Part shown: piece by piece, positions 24,662 to 33,152 of the stretch
Layout of the letters: the number at the start of each line of letters is the position of its first letter
Numbering within the stretch: the stretch's first letter is position 1
Origin: Caldimonas tepidiphila
GTDB lineage: Bacteria > Pseudomonadota > Gammaproteobacteria > Burkholderiales > Burkholderiaceae_C
Length of the DNA: 60,959 nucleotides
Reading direction: 5' to 3'
Assembly: GCF_003569765.1 (NCBI RefSeq)
Contig: NZ_QXMG01000036.1
Span: 1 to 60,959 of the forward strand
Translations under genes and position numbers: made by a program
Notes under the pieces: model-generated
What the model was told of the DNA's origin: nothing
What the model saw: the letters and a program-made list of their open reading frames with translations, nothing else
Databases searched by the model: none

Positions 24662-26671
24662 TCAGGGCAGGTCGCGCTGCGGCTCGGGCGCGCTGGCCTC
24701 GCGCGGCCCGATCGCGCCGCCCAGCCTCGCCTTGAGCGGCGGGAGCTGGCCGTGGATCAGGCCGGCGTAGTAGGTCGCGTTCGACAGCACCTTCTTGACG
24801 TAGTCGCGCGTCTCGCTGAACGGGATGTTCTCGGCCCAGATCGCCGGCTCCAGCACGGGGCCCTCGCGCCAGCGGCGCGGCCGGCTCGGGCCGGCGTTGT
24901 AGGCGGCGGCGGCCATCGGCTGCGAGCCGGCGAAGTCGTCGAGCACGAGCTTCAGGTAGCTGGTGCCGATCACGAGGTTGGTGTCTCGGTCGGTCAGCAT
25001 CTCCTGCCGGAAGGGCAGGCCGATGCGCTTGGCGGTCCACTGCGCGGTGGCGGGCATCACCTGCATCAGGCCGGAGGCGCCGACATGCGAGCGCGCGTCC
25101 ATGATGAAGCGCGACTCCTGCCGGATCAGCCCGTAGACGTAGGCGGGATCGAGCCCGATCTCGCGCGTGCGCGCCAGCACCTCCTTGCGGAAGGGCATCG
25201 GGAAGCGCTGCTCGAGGTCGACCAGCGTCCTGGTGCGGTCGCTGGTGTTGATGCAGCGGTCCCATATCTCGCGCTCGCAGGCGAGTTGGGCCGCGGCGAG
25301 CAGCTCGCGGTCCGGCAGCCCGCCGCTCACGCTGAAGTTGGTGGTCCAGTTCCATTCGCGCACGCCCTCGTTGCGCAGGCCGAGCGCGATCAGCTGCAGC
25401 GCGCGCGCCAGGCCCGGGTGGCGCCGCGCAGCGTCGCGCTCCGCCTCGGTCAGCGGCGCGGGCTTGGGCGGCAGCGTCTGGGGCCGGCCGAGCTCCTCGG
25501 CAGCGAGCTGGCCGTAAAAGTGGATCTGGCCGGAGATCGACTCGAGCAGCGTCCTCGACTCCGTGCGCAGCGCCGCCGTGCTGCTCGAGTCGGGCGCGAG
25601 CGCGGCCAGCGCGCGCGCCTTCCAGTACACCCAGGTCGGGTCGGCCTGCTCGGCGGGGCGCATCGCGTTGATCGCCTGCGACACCATCTGCCAGCGCCCG
25701 GCGCGCAGTGCCGCGCGCGCCTTCCAGGCCAGCGTGTCGTCGGGCCAGTCCGCCTCGCGCGCGCCGCGGATCGCGCGCTGGTAGTGATCGACCGCGGCGG
25801 GCGACAGGCGCAGTGCGGCCTGCTTGCCGATGCTGGCCCAGACCCAGGCGGCGAGCTCCGGCCGGAACTGCCGCTCCCACTGGTTGTCGAGCTGCACGGC
25901 CGCCGCGTCCGGGTCGCTGGCGGCGACGCGCACCAGCGCCAGCGCGGTCAGCTCGGCGCGCACCGGATCGCGCGCGCTGGCGTGGCGGGTGAGGTAGCGC
26001 GCCGGGTTCTCGTGCACCTGGGCCGCCTGCTTCGCGTGCTCCTCGCCGAGGATCGCGACCGCCTGCCGCAGCGCGCGCGGGCGGTTCGCCTCGGCGGCGA
26101 GGCGGGCCTTGCGCCACACGTCGGCGGCGCCGAGCCTGCCGGCCTCGTGCAGCGTCGCGGCCATCAGCGCGCAGCCCTGGTCGGCATCGCGCTGCGCGAA
26201 CCAGGCCTCGCGCGCCGCGTCGCGCACGTCGCGTCCGGCGAGATGCTCGACCAGCAGCGCGTAGCAGCGCACCTCGCGGTCGTCGCGCATGCGGAACTTC
26301 TCGTGCTCGACGGCGAAATTGGCCCAGTCGCGCCGCCGGCCCAGCTCGAGCAGCCAGTCGTTGCGCAGCCGGTCCTCGACGTAGGTGCCGGGCCAGCGCG
26401 CGTAGAAGGCGTCGAGATCGGCCTGCGTCGCCTGCGCCAGCCGCAACCCCGTCTCCCAGTAGTCGGCCCAGGGCGCCAGCGGATGCTGCTGCGCCACCAT
26501 GTCCGAGCGGATCGCGGCGAGCCGGGCGAGGTCGCGCTTGCCCCATGCGGCGCGGGCCTCGATGATCGGGTCGGCGGCCGCCTGCGCGGCGGCCGGCAGC
26601 GGCGCGAGCAGCGCCAGCGGCGCGACGCCGAGCACCAGCGCGCCGAGCGCGCGTCGATAGAATGATTTCAA
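24662..26671 (-). CDS. slt: Soluble lytic murein transglycosylase (Slt70-like)
   Basis: About 669 residues; a periplasmic enzyme cutting peptidoglycan with formation of 1,6-anhydro-MurNAc. A signal peptide (ALGALVLGVAPLALLAPLPAAAQA) leads into a long superhelical U-domain, a linker, and the C-terminal SLT catalytic domain with the catalytic glutamate in YGLIRQESRF (E519), GASGLMQVMPATA and AAAYNAGPSRPRRW. Starts are TTG: the one at 26671 lies 8 nt after AGGAAG and is preferred; a TTG at 26677 is too close to that site. The gene is head-to-head with the 5-formyl-THF cyclo-ligase, 20 bp between start codons. Confidence 0.93.
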   Translation of the reverse strand: MKSFYRRALGALVLGVAPLALLAPLPAAAQAAADPIIEARAAWGKRDLARLAAIRSDMVAQQHPLAPWADYWETGLRLAQATQADLDAFYARWPGTYVEDRLRNDWLLELGRRRDWANFAVEHEKFRMRDDREVRCYALLVEHLAGRDVRDAAREAWFAQRDADQGCALMAATLHEAGRLGAADVWRKARLAAEANRPRALRQAVAILGEEHAKQAAQVHENPARYLTRHASARDPVRAELTALALVRVAASDPDAAAVQLDNQWERQFRPELAAWVWASIGKQAALRLSPAAVDHYQRAIRGAREADWPDDTLAWKARAALRAGRWQMVSQAINAMRPAEQADPTWVYWKARALAALAPDSSSTAALRTESRTLLESISGQIHFYGQLAAEELGRPQTLPPKPAPLTEAERDAARRHPGLARALQLIALGLRNEGVREWNWTTNFSVSGGLPDRELLAAAQLACEREIWDRCINTSDRTRTLVDLEQRFPMPFRKEVLARTREIGLDPAYVYGLIRQESRFIMDARSHVGASGLMQVMPATAQWTAKRIGLPFRQEMLTDRDTNLVIGTSYLKLVLDDFAGSQPMAAAAYNAGPSRPRRWREGPVLEPAIWAENIPFSETRDYVKKVLSNATYYAGLIHGQLPPLKARLGGAIGPREASAPEPQRDLP
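26658..26663 (+). promoter_or_regulatory. -10-like hexamer before 5-formyl-THF cyclo-ligase
   Basis: TAGAAT (five of six) lies inside the slt signal-peptide codons and 28 nt before the ATG at 26692. Transcription from it would give a short leader lacking a Shine-Dalgarno. Confidence 0.35.
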
Positions 26672-26691
26672 GTCCAAGTCTTCCTGTGCAG

Positions 26692-27264
26692 ATGTCCGAA
26701 ACCCCCGCCTCCCGGCGCACCGAGCTGCGCCGCCACCTGCTCGCCGAGCGGGAACGCTTCCAGGCGAGCGAGGCCGGCCCGAGGGCGCAACAGGCGCTCG
26801 GCGAGCGGCTGTGCGAGGTGCTGCACGCCCTGGAGCCGCAGCTGCTGGGCGTGTACTGGCCGATTCGATCTGAATTTAACCCACTGGTTGCATTGCGTGC
26901 CGATCCGTTGCTGTGCAATCTGCCACTGGCGCTGCCGTGGTCCGCACGCACGCCCCGCGCGATGCACTACCGCCGCTGGGACGGGCGCCCGCCCACGGGG
27001 CAGGACGAATGCGGTATCCCTGCTCCCGAAGGGGCCGAGGTGCAGCCCGACGTGGTGATCGCGCCCTGCGTCGGCTACACGCGCGAGGGCTTCCGACTCG
27101 GCTACGGCGGCGGCTACTTCGACCGCTGGATGGCCGCACACCCGCATGTCACCGCCGTCGGCGTGGCCTGGTCGCACGCGCTCGTCGAGATGCCCGTCGA
27201 GCCGCACGACCAGCCGCTGATGCTGGTCGTCACCGAGCAGGGCGTGGTGACGTCGGCCGACTGA
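26692..27264 (+). CDS. 5-formyltetrahydrofolate cyclo-ligase
   Basis: 190 residues; converts 5-formyl-THF to 5,10-methenyl-THF with ATP (MTHFS/FthC/YgfA family). The basic N-terminal helix (TELRRHLLAERERF), YWPIRSEFNP, and the nucleotide-binding GYGGGYFDRW are diagnostic. The ATG at 26692 is preferred to that at 26662, which lies over the -10-like hexamer and within the opposite gene. A LysR-type gene converges with it from the right. Confidence 0.93.
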   Translation: MSETPASRRTELRRHLLAERERFQASEAGPRAQQALGERLCEVLHALEPQLLGVYWPIRSEFNPLVALRADPLLCNLPLALPWSARTPRAMHYRRWDGRPPTGQDECGIPAPEGAEVQPDVVIAPCVGYTREGFRLGYGGGYFDRWMAAHPHVTAVGVAWSHALVEMPVEPHDQPLMLVVTEQGVVTSAD

Positions 27265-27295
27265 GGCGCGGCGGCCGCCGGCGAGCGGCCCGTCC

Positions 27296-28285
27296 TCAGT
27301 CGTGCTCGCCGAGGCCGTCGGTCTCCGGCTCCTCGCCGATGCGCCGGCGCGTCTGCGCCGCCTGGGCCCGCACCCAGTCGCAGAACTGCCGCACCTCCGG
27401 CCGCAGCCGGCGCTCCGGCGGCACCATCAGCCAGTAGGCATAGGGGCTCGCGACGCGGCGCGCCGCGCCGAAGGGCTCGAGCAGCTCGCCCTTGGCGAGC
27501 GAGTCGTCCACCAGCGCCAGCCGCGCCAGCGCGACGCCCTGCCCCACCAGCGCCCCCTGCACCTGCTGGTAGGTGTAGTTCAGGTAGATCCAGCGCTGCG
27601 GCTCCAGCCCCGCCGCGCCCTGCCGCGCCAGCCAGTGGCGCCAGCTGAGGAACTCGGCGCTCGGGCGGTGGTCGTCCTCCTCGAGCAGCGCGTGGCGCGC
27701 CAGGTCGGTCGGCACCGCCAGCGACGGCAGCCGGCCGCCCTGCACCTGCTCGAGCAGCCAGGGGCTGACCACCGGCGTGACCTGCTCGCCGAACAGCCGC
27801 TGCGCGCCCGGCACCGCGCGCACCTGCGCCGGGCTGCAGTAGCGCAGCACCAGATCGAACTCCTCGTCGAGATCCACCAGCCGGTCACTCGCGCTCACGC
27901 GGATGTCGATATCCGGATGCTCGCGCTGGAAGGCCTGCAGCCGCGGGATCAGCCACAGCGACGCGAAGGACGCGAAGGTGCTCAGGCTCACCACGCGCCG
28001 GCCCTTGGCCTGGCGGATCTGCCGCACCGTCGCGTCGAGGCGGTCGAGCAGCGGCGCGACCGCGCGCAGCAGCGCCGCGCCGTCGCCGGTCAGCTCGACA
28101 TGCCGGGTGCCGCGCGAGAAGAGCGAGGCGCCGAGCTCGTCCTCGAGCCCCTGGATCTGCCGGCTGACCGCCGACTGCGTCAGGTACAGCTCCTCCGCGG
28201 CGATGCGGAAGCTCAGGTGCCGCGCGACCGCCTCGAAGCTGCGCAGCGCCCCCACCGGCAACGGTCTCTGGCGTATTCCACTCAT
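27296..28285 (-). CDS. LysR-family transcriptional regulator (GcvA-like)
   Basis: 329 residues. The N-terminus, LPVGALRSFEAVARHLSF… TQSAVSRQIQGLEDELG, is the HTH of the GcvA/AmpR-like LysR subgroup. The effector domain contains LSTFASFASLWLIPRL and DLDEEFDLVLRY. It diverges from a DUF2917 gene with a 93-bp gap, a pairing I associate with Burkholderiales; the natural guess is that it controls that gene. The C-terminal tail (GEEPETDGLGEHD) is acidic. Confidence 0.9.
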   Translation of the reverse strand: MSGIRQRPLPVGALRSFEAVARHLSFRIAAEELYLTQSAVSRQIQGLEDELGASLFSRGTRHVELTGDGAALLRAVAPLLDRLDATVRQIRQAKGRRVVSLSTFASFASLWLIPRLQAFQREHPDIDIRVSASDRLVDLDEEFDLVLRYCSPAQVRAVPGAQRLFGEQVTPVVSPWLLEQVQGGRLPSLAVPTDLARHALLEEDDHRPSAEFLSWRHWLARQGAAGLEPQRWIYLNYTYQQVQGALVGQGVALARLALVDDSLAKGELLEPFGAARRVASPYAYWLMVPPERRLRPEVRQFCDWVRAQAAQTRRRIGEEPETDGLGEHD

Positions 28286-28378
28286 GCGCCCTCCTCATCA
28301 ATCCACGGCATCGAACTCATTGGACCACGCGCCGCCCCGGGAGGAAACTGCCCTTGTCGAACTCACCAGGAGCCAGTC

Positions 28379-28747
28379 ATGCACAAGCTTTCGATGCCTG
28401 TCCGTCAAGAATCCGGCGACACGGGATGGCAGCTCGCGCCGGGCGAGGCCTGCAGCTGGGTGGCGCCGAAGGCGCACCTGCTCGAGGTGGTGGAGGGCCG
28501 TCTGTGGATCACCTGCACGCGGCGCGGCGAACCGCTCGCGCGCGACGTGGTGCTGGCCCGGGGCGAGACACTGCGCGTCGAGCGCGGCGACCGGCTGGTG
28601 CTGGAGGGCTGGCCCGGCGCGCGCTTCGAGTTCAAGCTGGTGCGCGAGCCGCGCGCGCGTCGGCCGCAGGCCGCGCAGCAGCCCGGCTGGATCGCGGAGC
28701 TGCGCGGGATACTGGGCGGGCGCCGGGTCGCGGCCGGCGGGGGCTGA
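28379..28747 (+). CDS. DUF2917 domain protein
   Basis: 122 residues. The conserved part (residues 18–90) has LEVVEGRLWITCTRRGE and LARGETLRVERGDRLVLEGWPGARFEFKLV, the cupin-like β pattern of DUF2917. Function unknown. No signal peptide. The C-terminal 30 residues are arginine/glycine-rich. AGGAG is 7 nt before the ATG. Divergent from the GcvA-like LysR gene. Confidence 0.82.
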   Translation: MHKLSMPVRQESGDTGWQLAPGEACSWVAPKAHLLEVVEGRLWITCTRRGEPLARDVVLARGETLRVERGDRLVLEGWPGARFEFKLVREPRARRPQAAQQPGWIAELRGILGGRRVAAGGG

Positions 28748-28769
28748 TGAGCCCGCCGGGTCAGGGTCC

Positions 28770-29168
28770 TTACAGGGCGCGCGCCAGCGGCCGGCCGCCG
28801 CGCTGCTGCGCCTTCGGCGGCGCCTCTTCCTCTTCTTCCTCGTCCTCGGGAGGCTTGTTTCCTGCTGCCGCGGCGGATTTCTGCAGCTTCGCGAGTGCCG
28901 GCGGGGGCAGCTGCGGCGTCACCTCGCGGATGTCGTTCTCGCGCATGTAGTCGTTCATCTCGCGCCATCCGGCGAAGACCGCCGCCTTGTCGGCCTGCGT
29001 GTTGAGCGTGTAGCAGTCCTCGATCGCGCGGCCGGCATGCCGGCAGGCGCTGCCGATCGCCCGGCTCTCGGCCTCGCGTGCGGCCGAGGCGCCGGGCATC
29101 GGGATGCCCAGCCGGGCGCAGCCCGCCAAAGCGAGGAGCAGGATCAGGGAGAGCATCGAAACGCGCAT
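28770..29168 (-). CDS. Hypothetical lipoprotein with acidic C-terminal tract
   Basis: 132 residues from the ATG at 29168; MRVSMLSLILLLALAGC is a lipoprotein signal with lipobox cysteine. I do not recognise the family. The middle has CRHAGRAIEDCYTLN (two cysteines, possibly a disulfide) and KAAVFAGWREMNDYMREND, predicted helical. Near the end EDEEEEEEA gives a strongly acidic, probably disordered tract. Upstream codons in frame add a proline/arginine-rich stretch unlikely to be translated. It lies after the htpX terminator and so needs its own promoter. Confidence 0.75.
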   Translation of the reverse strand: MRVSMLSLILLLALAGCARLGIPMPGASAAREAESRAIGSACRHAGRAIEDCYTLNTQADKAAVFAGWREMNDYMRENDIREVTPQLPPPALAKLQKSAAAAGNKPPEDEEEEEEAPPKAQQRGGRPLARAL

Positions 29169-29261
29169 AGGTCGGACGACGAAAGGAAGGCAGGTGCTCC
29201 TGCTTTCGGCGCCCGGAGGGCGAACTTGAGCCGGCCGCCCGCTCCGACGCGGCCCGGACAA

Positions 29262-29285
29262 GAAAAAGCCCCGCGGAGCGGGGCT
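29262..29285 (-). terminator. Rho-independent terminator after htpX
   Basis: On the minus strand AGCCCCGC-TCC-GCGGGGCT is followed by TTTTC. The stem is perfect, 28 nt beyond the htpX stop; it ends the def–fmt–htpX unit. Confidence 0.93.
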
Positions 29286-29312
29286 TCGGCCGGGAAAGTC
29301 CGCGCGGGCGCG

Positions 29313-30170
29313 TCAGCGCATCATGCCGCCGTGAGCCATCGCCATCAGCCGCGCCACCCGCTCCTCGGTGGACGGGTGGGTGCTGAACAGGCCGCGCAGG
29401 CCGCCGCCGGACAGCGGGTTCACGATCATCATCTGCGCCGTCTCGGGATGGCGCTCGGTCGCGTTCAGCGGGATGCCCTGCGCGTAGCGGTTGATCTTGT
29501 CGAGCGCGCTGGCAAGCGCCTGCGGGTCGCCGCAGATCTCGGCGCCGCCGCGGTCGGCCTCGAACTCGCGCGCGCGGCTGATCGCCATCTGGATCAGGCC
29601 GGCGGCGAGCGGCGCGAGCATCGCCACGAGGATGCCGGCGATCGGGTTGACCGGGCGGCCCTCCGCATCGCGGCCGCCGAAGAACATCGCGAAGTTCGCG
29701 AGCATCGAGATCGCGCCGGCCATCGTCGCGCTGATCGTCGAGATCAGGATGTCGCGGTGCTTGACGTGCGCGAGCTCGTGCGCCATCACGCCGCGCAGCT
29801 CGCGGTTGGAGAGCACGCGCATGATGCCGGTGGTCGCGGCCACCGCGGCGTTCTCGGGGTTGCGGCCGGTCGCGAAGGCGTTGGGCGCGTCCTCGTCGAT
29901 GATGTAGACCTTGGGCATCGGCAACTGCGCCCGCGTGGCGAGCTCGCGCACCATCGCGTGGAACTGCGGCGCGGTGGTCTCGTCGACCTCGCGCGCGTTG
30001 TACATCTTCAGCACCAGCTTGTCGGAATACCAGTAGCTGAAGAAGTTCATGCCGAGCGCCACCAGCAGCGCCAGCATCATCCCGGTGCGCCCGCCGATCA
30101 TGGCCCCCAGCGCCATGAACAGCGCGGTGATGGCGGCCATCAGGATGGCGGTCTTCATCAGGTTGAACAT
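29313..30170 (-). CDS. htpX: Membrane zinc metalloprotease HtpX
   Basis: 285-residue M48B peptidase that degrades misfolded inner-membrane proteins. Two N-terminal hydrophobic helices ([38 protein letters not shown]) precede the zinc motif [12 protein letters not shown] (HExxH) and further helices; [12 protein letters not shown] supplies the third ligand glutamate. In E. coli it is σE/Cpx-linked. GGAGA precedes the ATG. It follows fmt by 71 nt. Confidence 0.96.
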   Translation of the reverse strand: MFNLMKTAILMAAITALFMALGAMIGGRTGMMLALLVALGMNFFSYWYSDKLVLKMYNAREVDETTAPQFHAMVRELATRAQLPMPKVYIIDEDAPNAFATGRNPENAAVAATTGIMRVLSNRELRGVMAHELAHVKHRDILISTISATMAGAISMLANFAMFFGGRDAEGRPVNPIAGILVAMLAPLAAGLIQMAISRAREFEADRGGAEICGDPQALASALDKINRYAQGIPLNATERHPETAQMMIVNPLSGGGLRGLFSTHPSTEERVARLMAMAHGGMMR

Positions 30171-30241
30171 CGCGTCTCTTCTCCTGTGGGTGCGTGCGGG
30201 TTCGGTCCTGCTTCAGATGCGGGCGGCGGGCCGGAGTTCAA

Positions 30242-31201
30242 TCAATCGACAGGCCGCTCGAACACCATGCCGGGGCGCACCGGGTGGCCGCGCAGGAAGT
30301 CGCGCGCGGCGAGCCGGCGCCCGCCCGGCTTCTGCAGCTCGGTGAGCCGCAGCGCACCGTGGCCACAGGCGACCGTGATGCCCTCGTCGTCGACGGCCAG
30401 CACGGTGCCGGGCACGCCCTCGCCGGGCGCCGGCTGCGCCGCCCAGCACTTCACCGGCACGCCGTCGAGGCTCGCGAGCGCGCCGGGGAAGGGATCGAAG
30501 GCGCGGATGCGGCGGTCGATCGCCTCGGCGGGCTGCGACCAGTCGATCGCGGCTTCCGCCTTCTCGATCTTGTGCGCATACGTCACGCCCTCGGCCGGCT
30601 GAGGCCGCACCGCGAGCGGGCCCTGGCGCAGCCGCTGCAGCGTCTCGACCATCAGCCGGCCGCCGAGCGCGGCGAGGCGGTCGTGCAGCGTGGCGGTGCG
30701 GTCCCCGGGAGCGATCGCGAGGCGCTCGACGCACAGCATGTCGCCGGTGTCGAGCCCCTCGTCCATCTGCATGATCGTGATGCCGGTCTCGGCGTCGCCG
30801 GCCTCGATCGCGCGGTGGATCGGCGCCGCGCCGCGCCAGCGCGGCAGCAGCGAGGCATGGATGTTCAGGCAGCCCAGGCGGGGCAGCGCCAGCACCCAGG
30901 CCGGCAGGATCAGCCCGTAGGCGGCGACCACCATCACGTCGGGCGCCGCGGCCTGCAGCCGCTCGCGCGCGGCCGCGGCCTCGTCGGGGTACTTGCCGTC
31001 GAGGCGCAGGCTGCGCGGCTGCGCGACCTCGATGCCGAGCTGCTGCGCGAGCTGCTTGACGGGGCTCGCCTGCAGCTTCATGCCGCGGCCGGCGGGCCGG
31101 TCGGGCTGCGTCAGCACCAGCGGGAGCTCGAAGCCCGCGGCATGCAGATCCTGGAGCGCGACGCGGGCGAACTCGGGCGTGCCGGCGAAAACGACCCGCA
31201 T
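30242..31201 (-). CDS. fmt: Methionyl-tRNA formyltransferase
   Basis: 319 residues; formylates Met-tRNAfMet using 10-formyl-THF. It begins [19 protein letters not shown] and contains [20 protein letters not shown], the folate-binding formyltransferase signature, then the C-terminal OB-like domain. Its ATG shares one base with the def stop codon (TGATG), so translation is coupled. The initiator tRNA it acts on is encoded in this window at about 40.9 kb. Confidence 0.97.
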   Translation of the reverse strand: MRVVFAGTPEFARVALQDLHAAGFELPLVLTQPDRPAGRGMKLQASPVKQLAQQLGIEVAQPRSLRLDGKYPDEAAAARERLQAAAPDVMVVAAYGLILPAWVLALPRLGCLNIHASLLPRWRGAAPIHRAIEAGDAETGITIMQMDEGLDTGDMLCVERLAIAPGDRTATLHDRLAALGGRLMVETLQRLRQGPLAVRPQPAEGVTYAHKIEKAEAAIDWSQPAEAIDRRIRAFDPFPGALASLDGVPVKCWAAQPAPGEGVPGTVLAVDDEGITVACGHGALRLTELQKPGGRRLAARDFLRGHPVRPGMVFERPVD

Positions 31202-31713
31202 CAGGCCTTGACCTCGTCGCGCGACTTCTTCTGCAGCTTGGCGCGGATGCGGTTGCGCTTGAGCGGCGACAGGTACTCGACGAAGACCTTGCCCATCAGG
31301 TGATCCATCTCGTGCTGCACGCACACCGCGAGCAGCTCGTCGGCGTCGAACTCGTAGGGCTTGCCGTCGCGGTCGAGCGCGCGCACCCGCACGCGGGCAT
31401 GGCGCTGCACCTTGTCGTAGATCGCCGGCACCGACAGGCAGCCCTCCTCCCAGACGATCATCTCGTCGCTGGCCTTCACGAGCTCCGGATTGATCAGCAC
31501 GCGCGGATCGTTGCGCTCCTCGGAGGTGTCGATGACGATGACGCGCTCGTGCACGTCGACCTGCGTGGCGGCGAGGCCGACGCCGTTGGCGTCGTACATC
31601 GTATCGATCATGTCGTCGACCAGGCGGCGGATGCGGTCGTCCACCTGCGCCACCGGCTTGGCCACGGTGTGCAGGCGGGGGTCGGGATAACGCAGGATAT
31701 TGAGTATGGCCAT
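31201..31713 (-). CDS. def: Peptide deformylase
   Basis: 170 residues; removes the formyl group from nascent proteins, Fe/Zn-dependent. All three family motifs are intact: [16 protein letters not shown] (metal-binding cysteine) and QHEMDHLMG (two histidines and the catalytic glutamate). First gene of def–fmt–htpX. A 250-bp region separates it from the divergent LysM gene. Confidence 0.97.
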   Translation of the reverse strand: MAILNILRYPDPRLHTVAKPVAQVDDRIRRLVDDMIDTMYDANGVGLAATQVDVHERVIVIDTSEERNDPRVLINPELVKASDEMIVWEEGCLSVPAIYDKVQRHARVRVRALDRDGKPYEFDADELLAVCVQHEMDHLMGKVFVEYLSPLKRNRIRAKLQKKSRDEVKA

Positions 31714-31787
31714 GGCAGGGAATCGGTGCGCGCGCGGCGCGCGGTGGCGGTCGCCGCAGGCGGCCGCAGTGTGAAAGGCGCCGCGCC

Positions 31788-31808
31788 GTGTCGCTTCGCG
31801 AGTGACAC
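31788..31808. repeat. Imperfect 21-bp palindrome between def and LysM gene
   Basis: GTGTC (31788–31792) and GACAC (31804–31808) flank an almost self-complementary core CTTCGCGAG. It could be an operator for either divergent gene or an mRNA hairpin on the def side. Confidence 0.35.
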
Positions 31809-31814
31809 AAATCG

Positions 31815-31843
31815 TTGCGGCATCAATGCTTTGTGGGCAGAAT
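31815..31843 (+). promoter_or_regulatory. Possible σ70 promoter for the LysM gene
   Basis: TTGCGG (31815–31820), 17-bp spacer, CAGAAT (31838–31843). Matches are moderate (3/6 and 4/6). A start near 31850 would put the adjacent hairpin at the very 5' end of the mRNA. Confidence 0.35.
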
Positions 31844-31853
31844 CTGTGAGCGA

Positions 31854-31875
31854 AAGTGGGGATTTTCCCCCACTT
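31854..31875 (+). promoter_or_regulatory. Leader hairpin upstream of LysM gene
   Basis: AAGTGGGG and CCCCACTT pair perfectly around ATTTTC. No T-run follows, so a stabilising 5' hairpin is likelier than a terminator. Confidence 0.45.
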
Positions 31876-31963
31876 GCCGCTGCCAGCGCGCGTCGAAAAC
31901 TCATTAACCATATCCAGCCTCATGGCGGCGCCCGTCGCTGCCGTGCCGGCCCGCGGAGCCCCC

Positions 31964-33115
31964 ATGTCCTCTCTCCCGTCGCTGTCCCGCCGCATCCTGG
32001 CCGGGGCCCTGGTCTCACTGATCGGCGTCGGAGCCGCCGGGGCCACCGGCTTTCCGGTCACCGTGGCACAGCGCACCACGGCGCAGCAGGTCGCGCAGGC
32101 CGGGGTGCCGCTGGAGGACATCGCACCGAACGCACCGGACAGCCACGTGGTGCGGCCGGGCGACACGCTGTGGCACATCTCGGGAATGTTCCTGAAGACC
32201 CCGTGGCGCTGGCCGGAGCTGTGGGGCCTGAACCTCGAGCAGATCCGCAATCCGCACCTGATCTACCCCGGACAGCTCCTGGTGCTCGAGAAGATCGACG
32301 GCCGCGCCCGGCTGCGCGTGGGTCAGGCGATCGGCACGCCGGGGAGCGGCCAGACCGTGAAGCTGTCGCCGCGCGTGCGCAGCTCGCTGCTGCCCGACGA
32401 CGCGATCCCGCCGATCCCGCTGCACCTGATCGAGCCCTTCCTGAACGAAGCCATCATCTTCGACCACAACGAGCTCGAACGCGCGCCGCGCGTGGTGGCC
32501 GCACAGGAGGGCCGTGTGCTGCTGACGCGCGGCGACCGCGCCTACGTCCGCGGCGAGCTGGGCAAGGCGCGCGAATGGCGGCTGTTCCGCGAGGCTAAGC
32601 CGCTGCGGGACCCCGACACGCGCGAGATCCTCGGCTACGAGGCGGCCTACCTCGGCACCACCGAGTACGTGAAGCCGGCCGAGACGGGCCCGCGCGGCGA
32701 GTACATCCCGGCCAGCTTCACGGTGCTGAGCGCCAAGCAGGAGGTGGGCGTGGGCGACCGGCTCGCGCCGATGCCCGAGCGCGAGTTCCTGAGCTACGCG
32801 CCCCACGCACCGCAGAAGGAGATGGACGGCCGCATCGTCTCGATCTACGGCGAGGCGCTCTCGGCCGGACAGAACCAGATCGTCGCGCTCAACCGCGGCG
32901 AGGCCGACGGCCTCGAGCGCGGGCATGTGCTGGCCCTGTGGCGCTACGGCAGCAAGGCGGTGGACCGCACGCAGGGGCGGGCGCTGCGCATGCAGTTGCC
33001 CGACGAGCGTCACGGCCTGCTCTTCGTCTTCCGCACCTTCGAGCGCATGTCCTATGCGCTGATCCTGAACGTGCAGGAGCCGGTGAAGGTCGGCGACCGC
33101 TTCACGCAGCCCTGA
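31964..33115 (+). CDS. LysM peptidoglycan-binding domain protein
   Basis: 383 residues from the ATG at 31964, which has GGAG shortly upstream and gives a normal signal peptide ([19 protein letters not shown]); in-frame ATGs at 31922 and 31856 are less likely. One LysM domain at about residues 57–108 ([27 protein letters not shown]…[13 protein letters not shown]). The rest is a β-rich body without catalytic motifs. The layout LysM–dprA–smg is common in β-proteobacteria. It probably anchors to peptidoglycan in the periplasm; role otherwise unknown. Confidence 0.9.
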   Translation: MSSLPSLSRRILAGALVSLIGVGAAGATGFPVTVAQRTTAQQVAQAGVPLEDIAPNAPDSHVVRPGDTLWHISGMFLKTPWRWPELWGLNLEQIRNPHLIYPGQLLVLEKIDGRARLRVGQAIGTPGSGQTVKLSPRVRSSLLPDDAIPPIPLHLIEPFLNEAIIFDHNELERAPRVVAAQEGRVLLTRGDRAYVRGELGKAREWRLFREAKPLRDPDTREILGYEAAYLGTTEYVKPAETGPRGEYIPASFTVLSAKQEVGVGDRLAPMPEREFLSYAPHAPQKEMDGRIVSIYGEALSAGQNQIVALNRGEADGLERGHVLALWRYGSKAVDRTQGRALRMQLPDERHGLLFVFRTFERMSYALILNVQEPVKVGDRFTQP

Positions 33116-33152
33116 GGACCGGCCCGCAAGGCCCCTTCTTCCCGCCCGCAGC

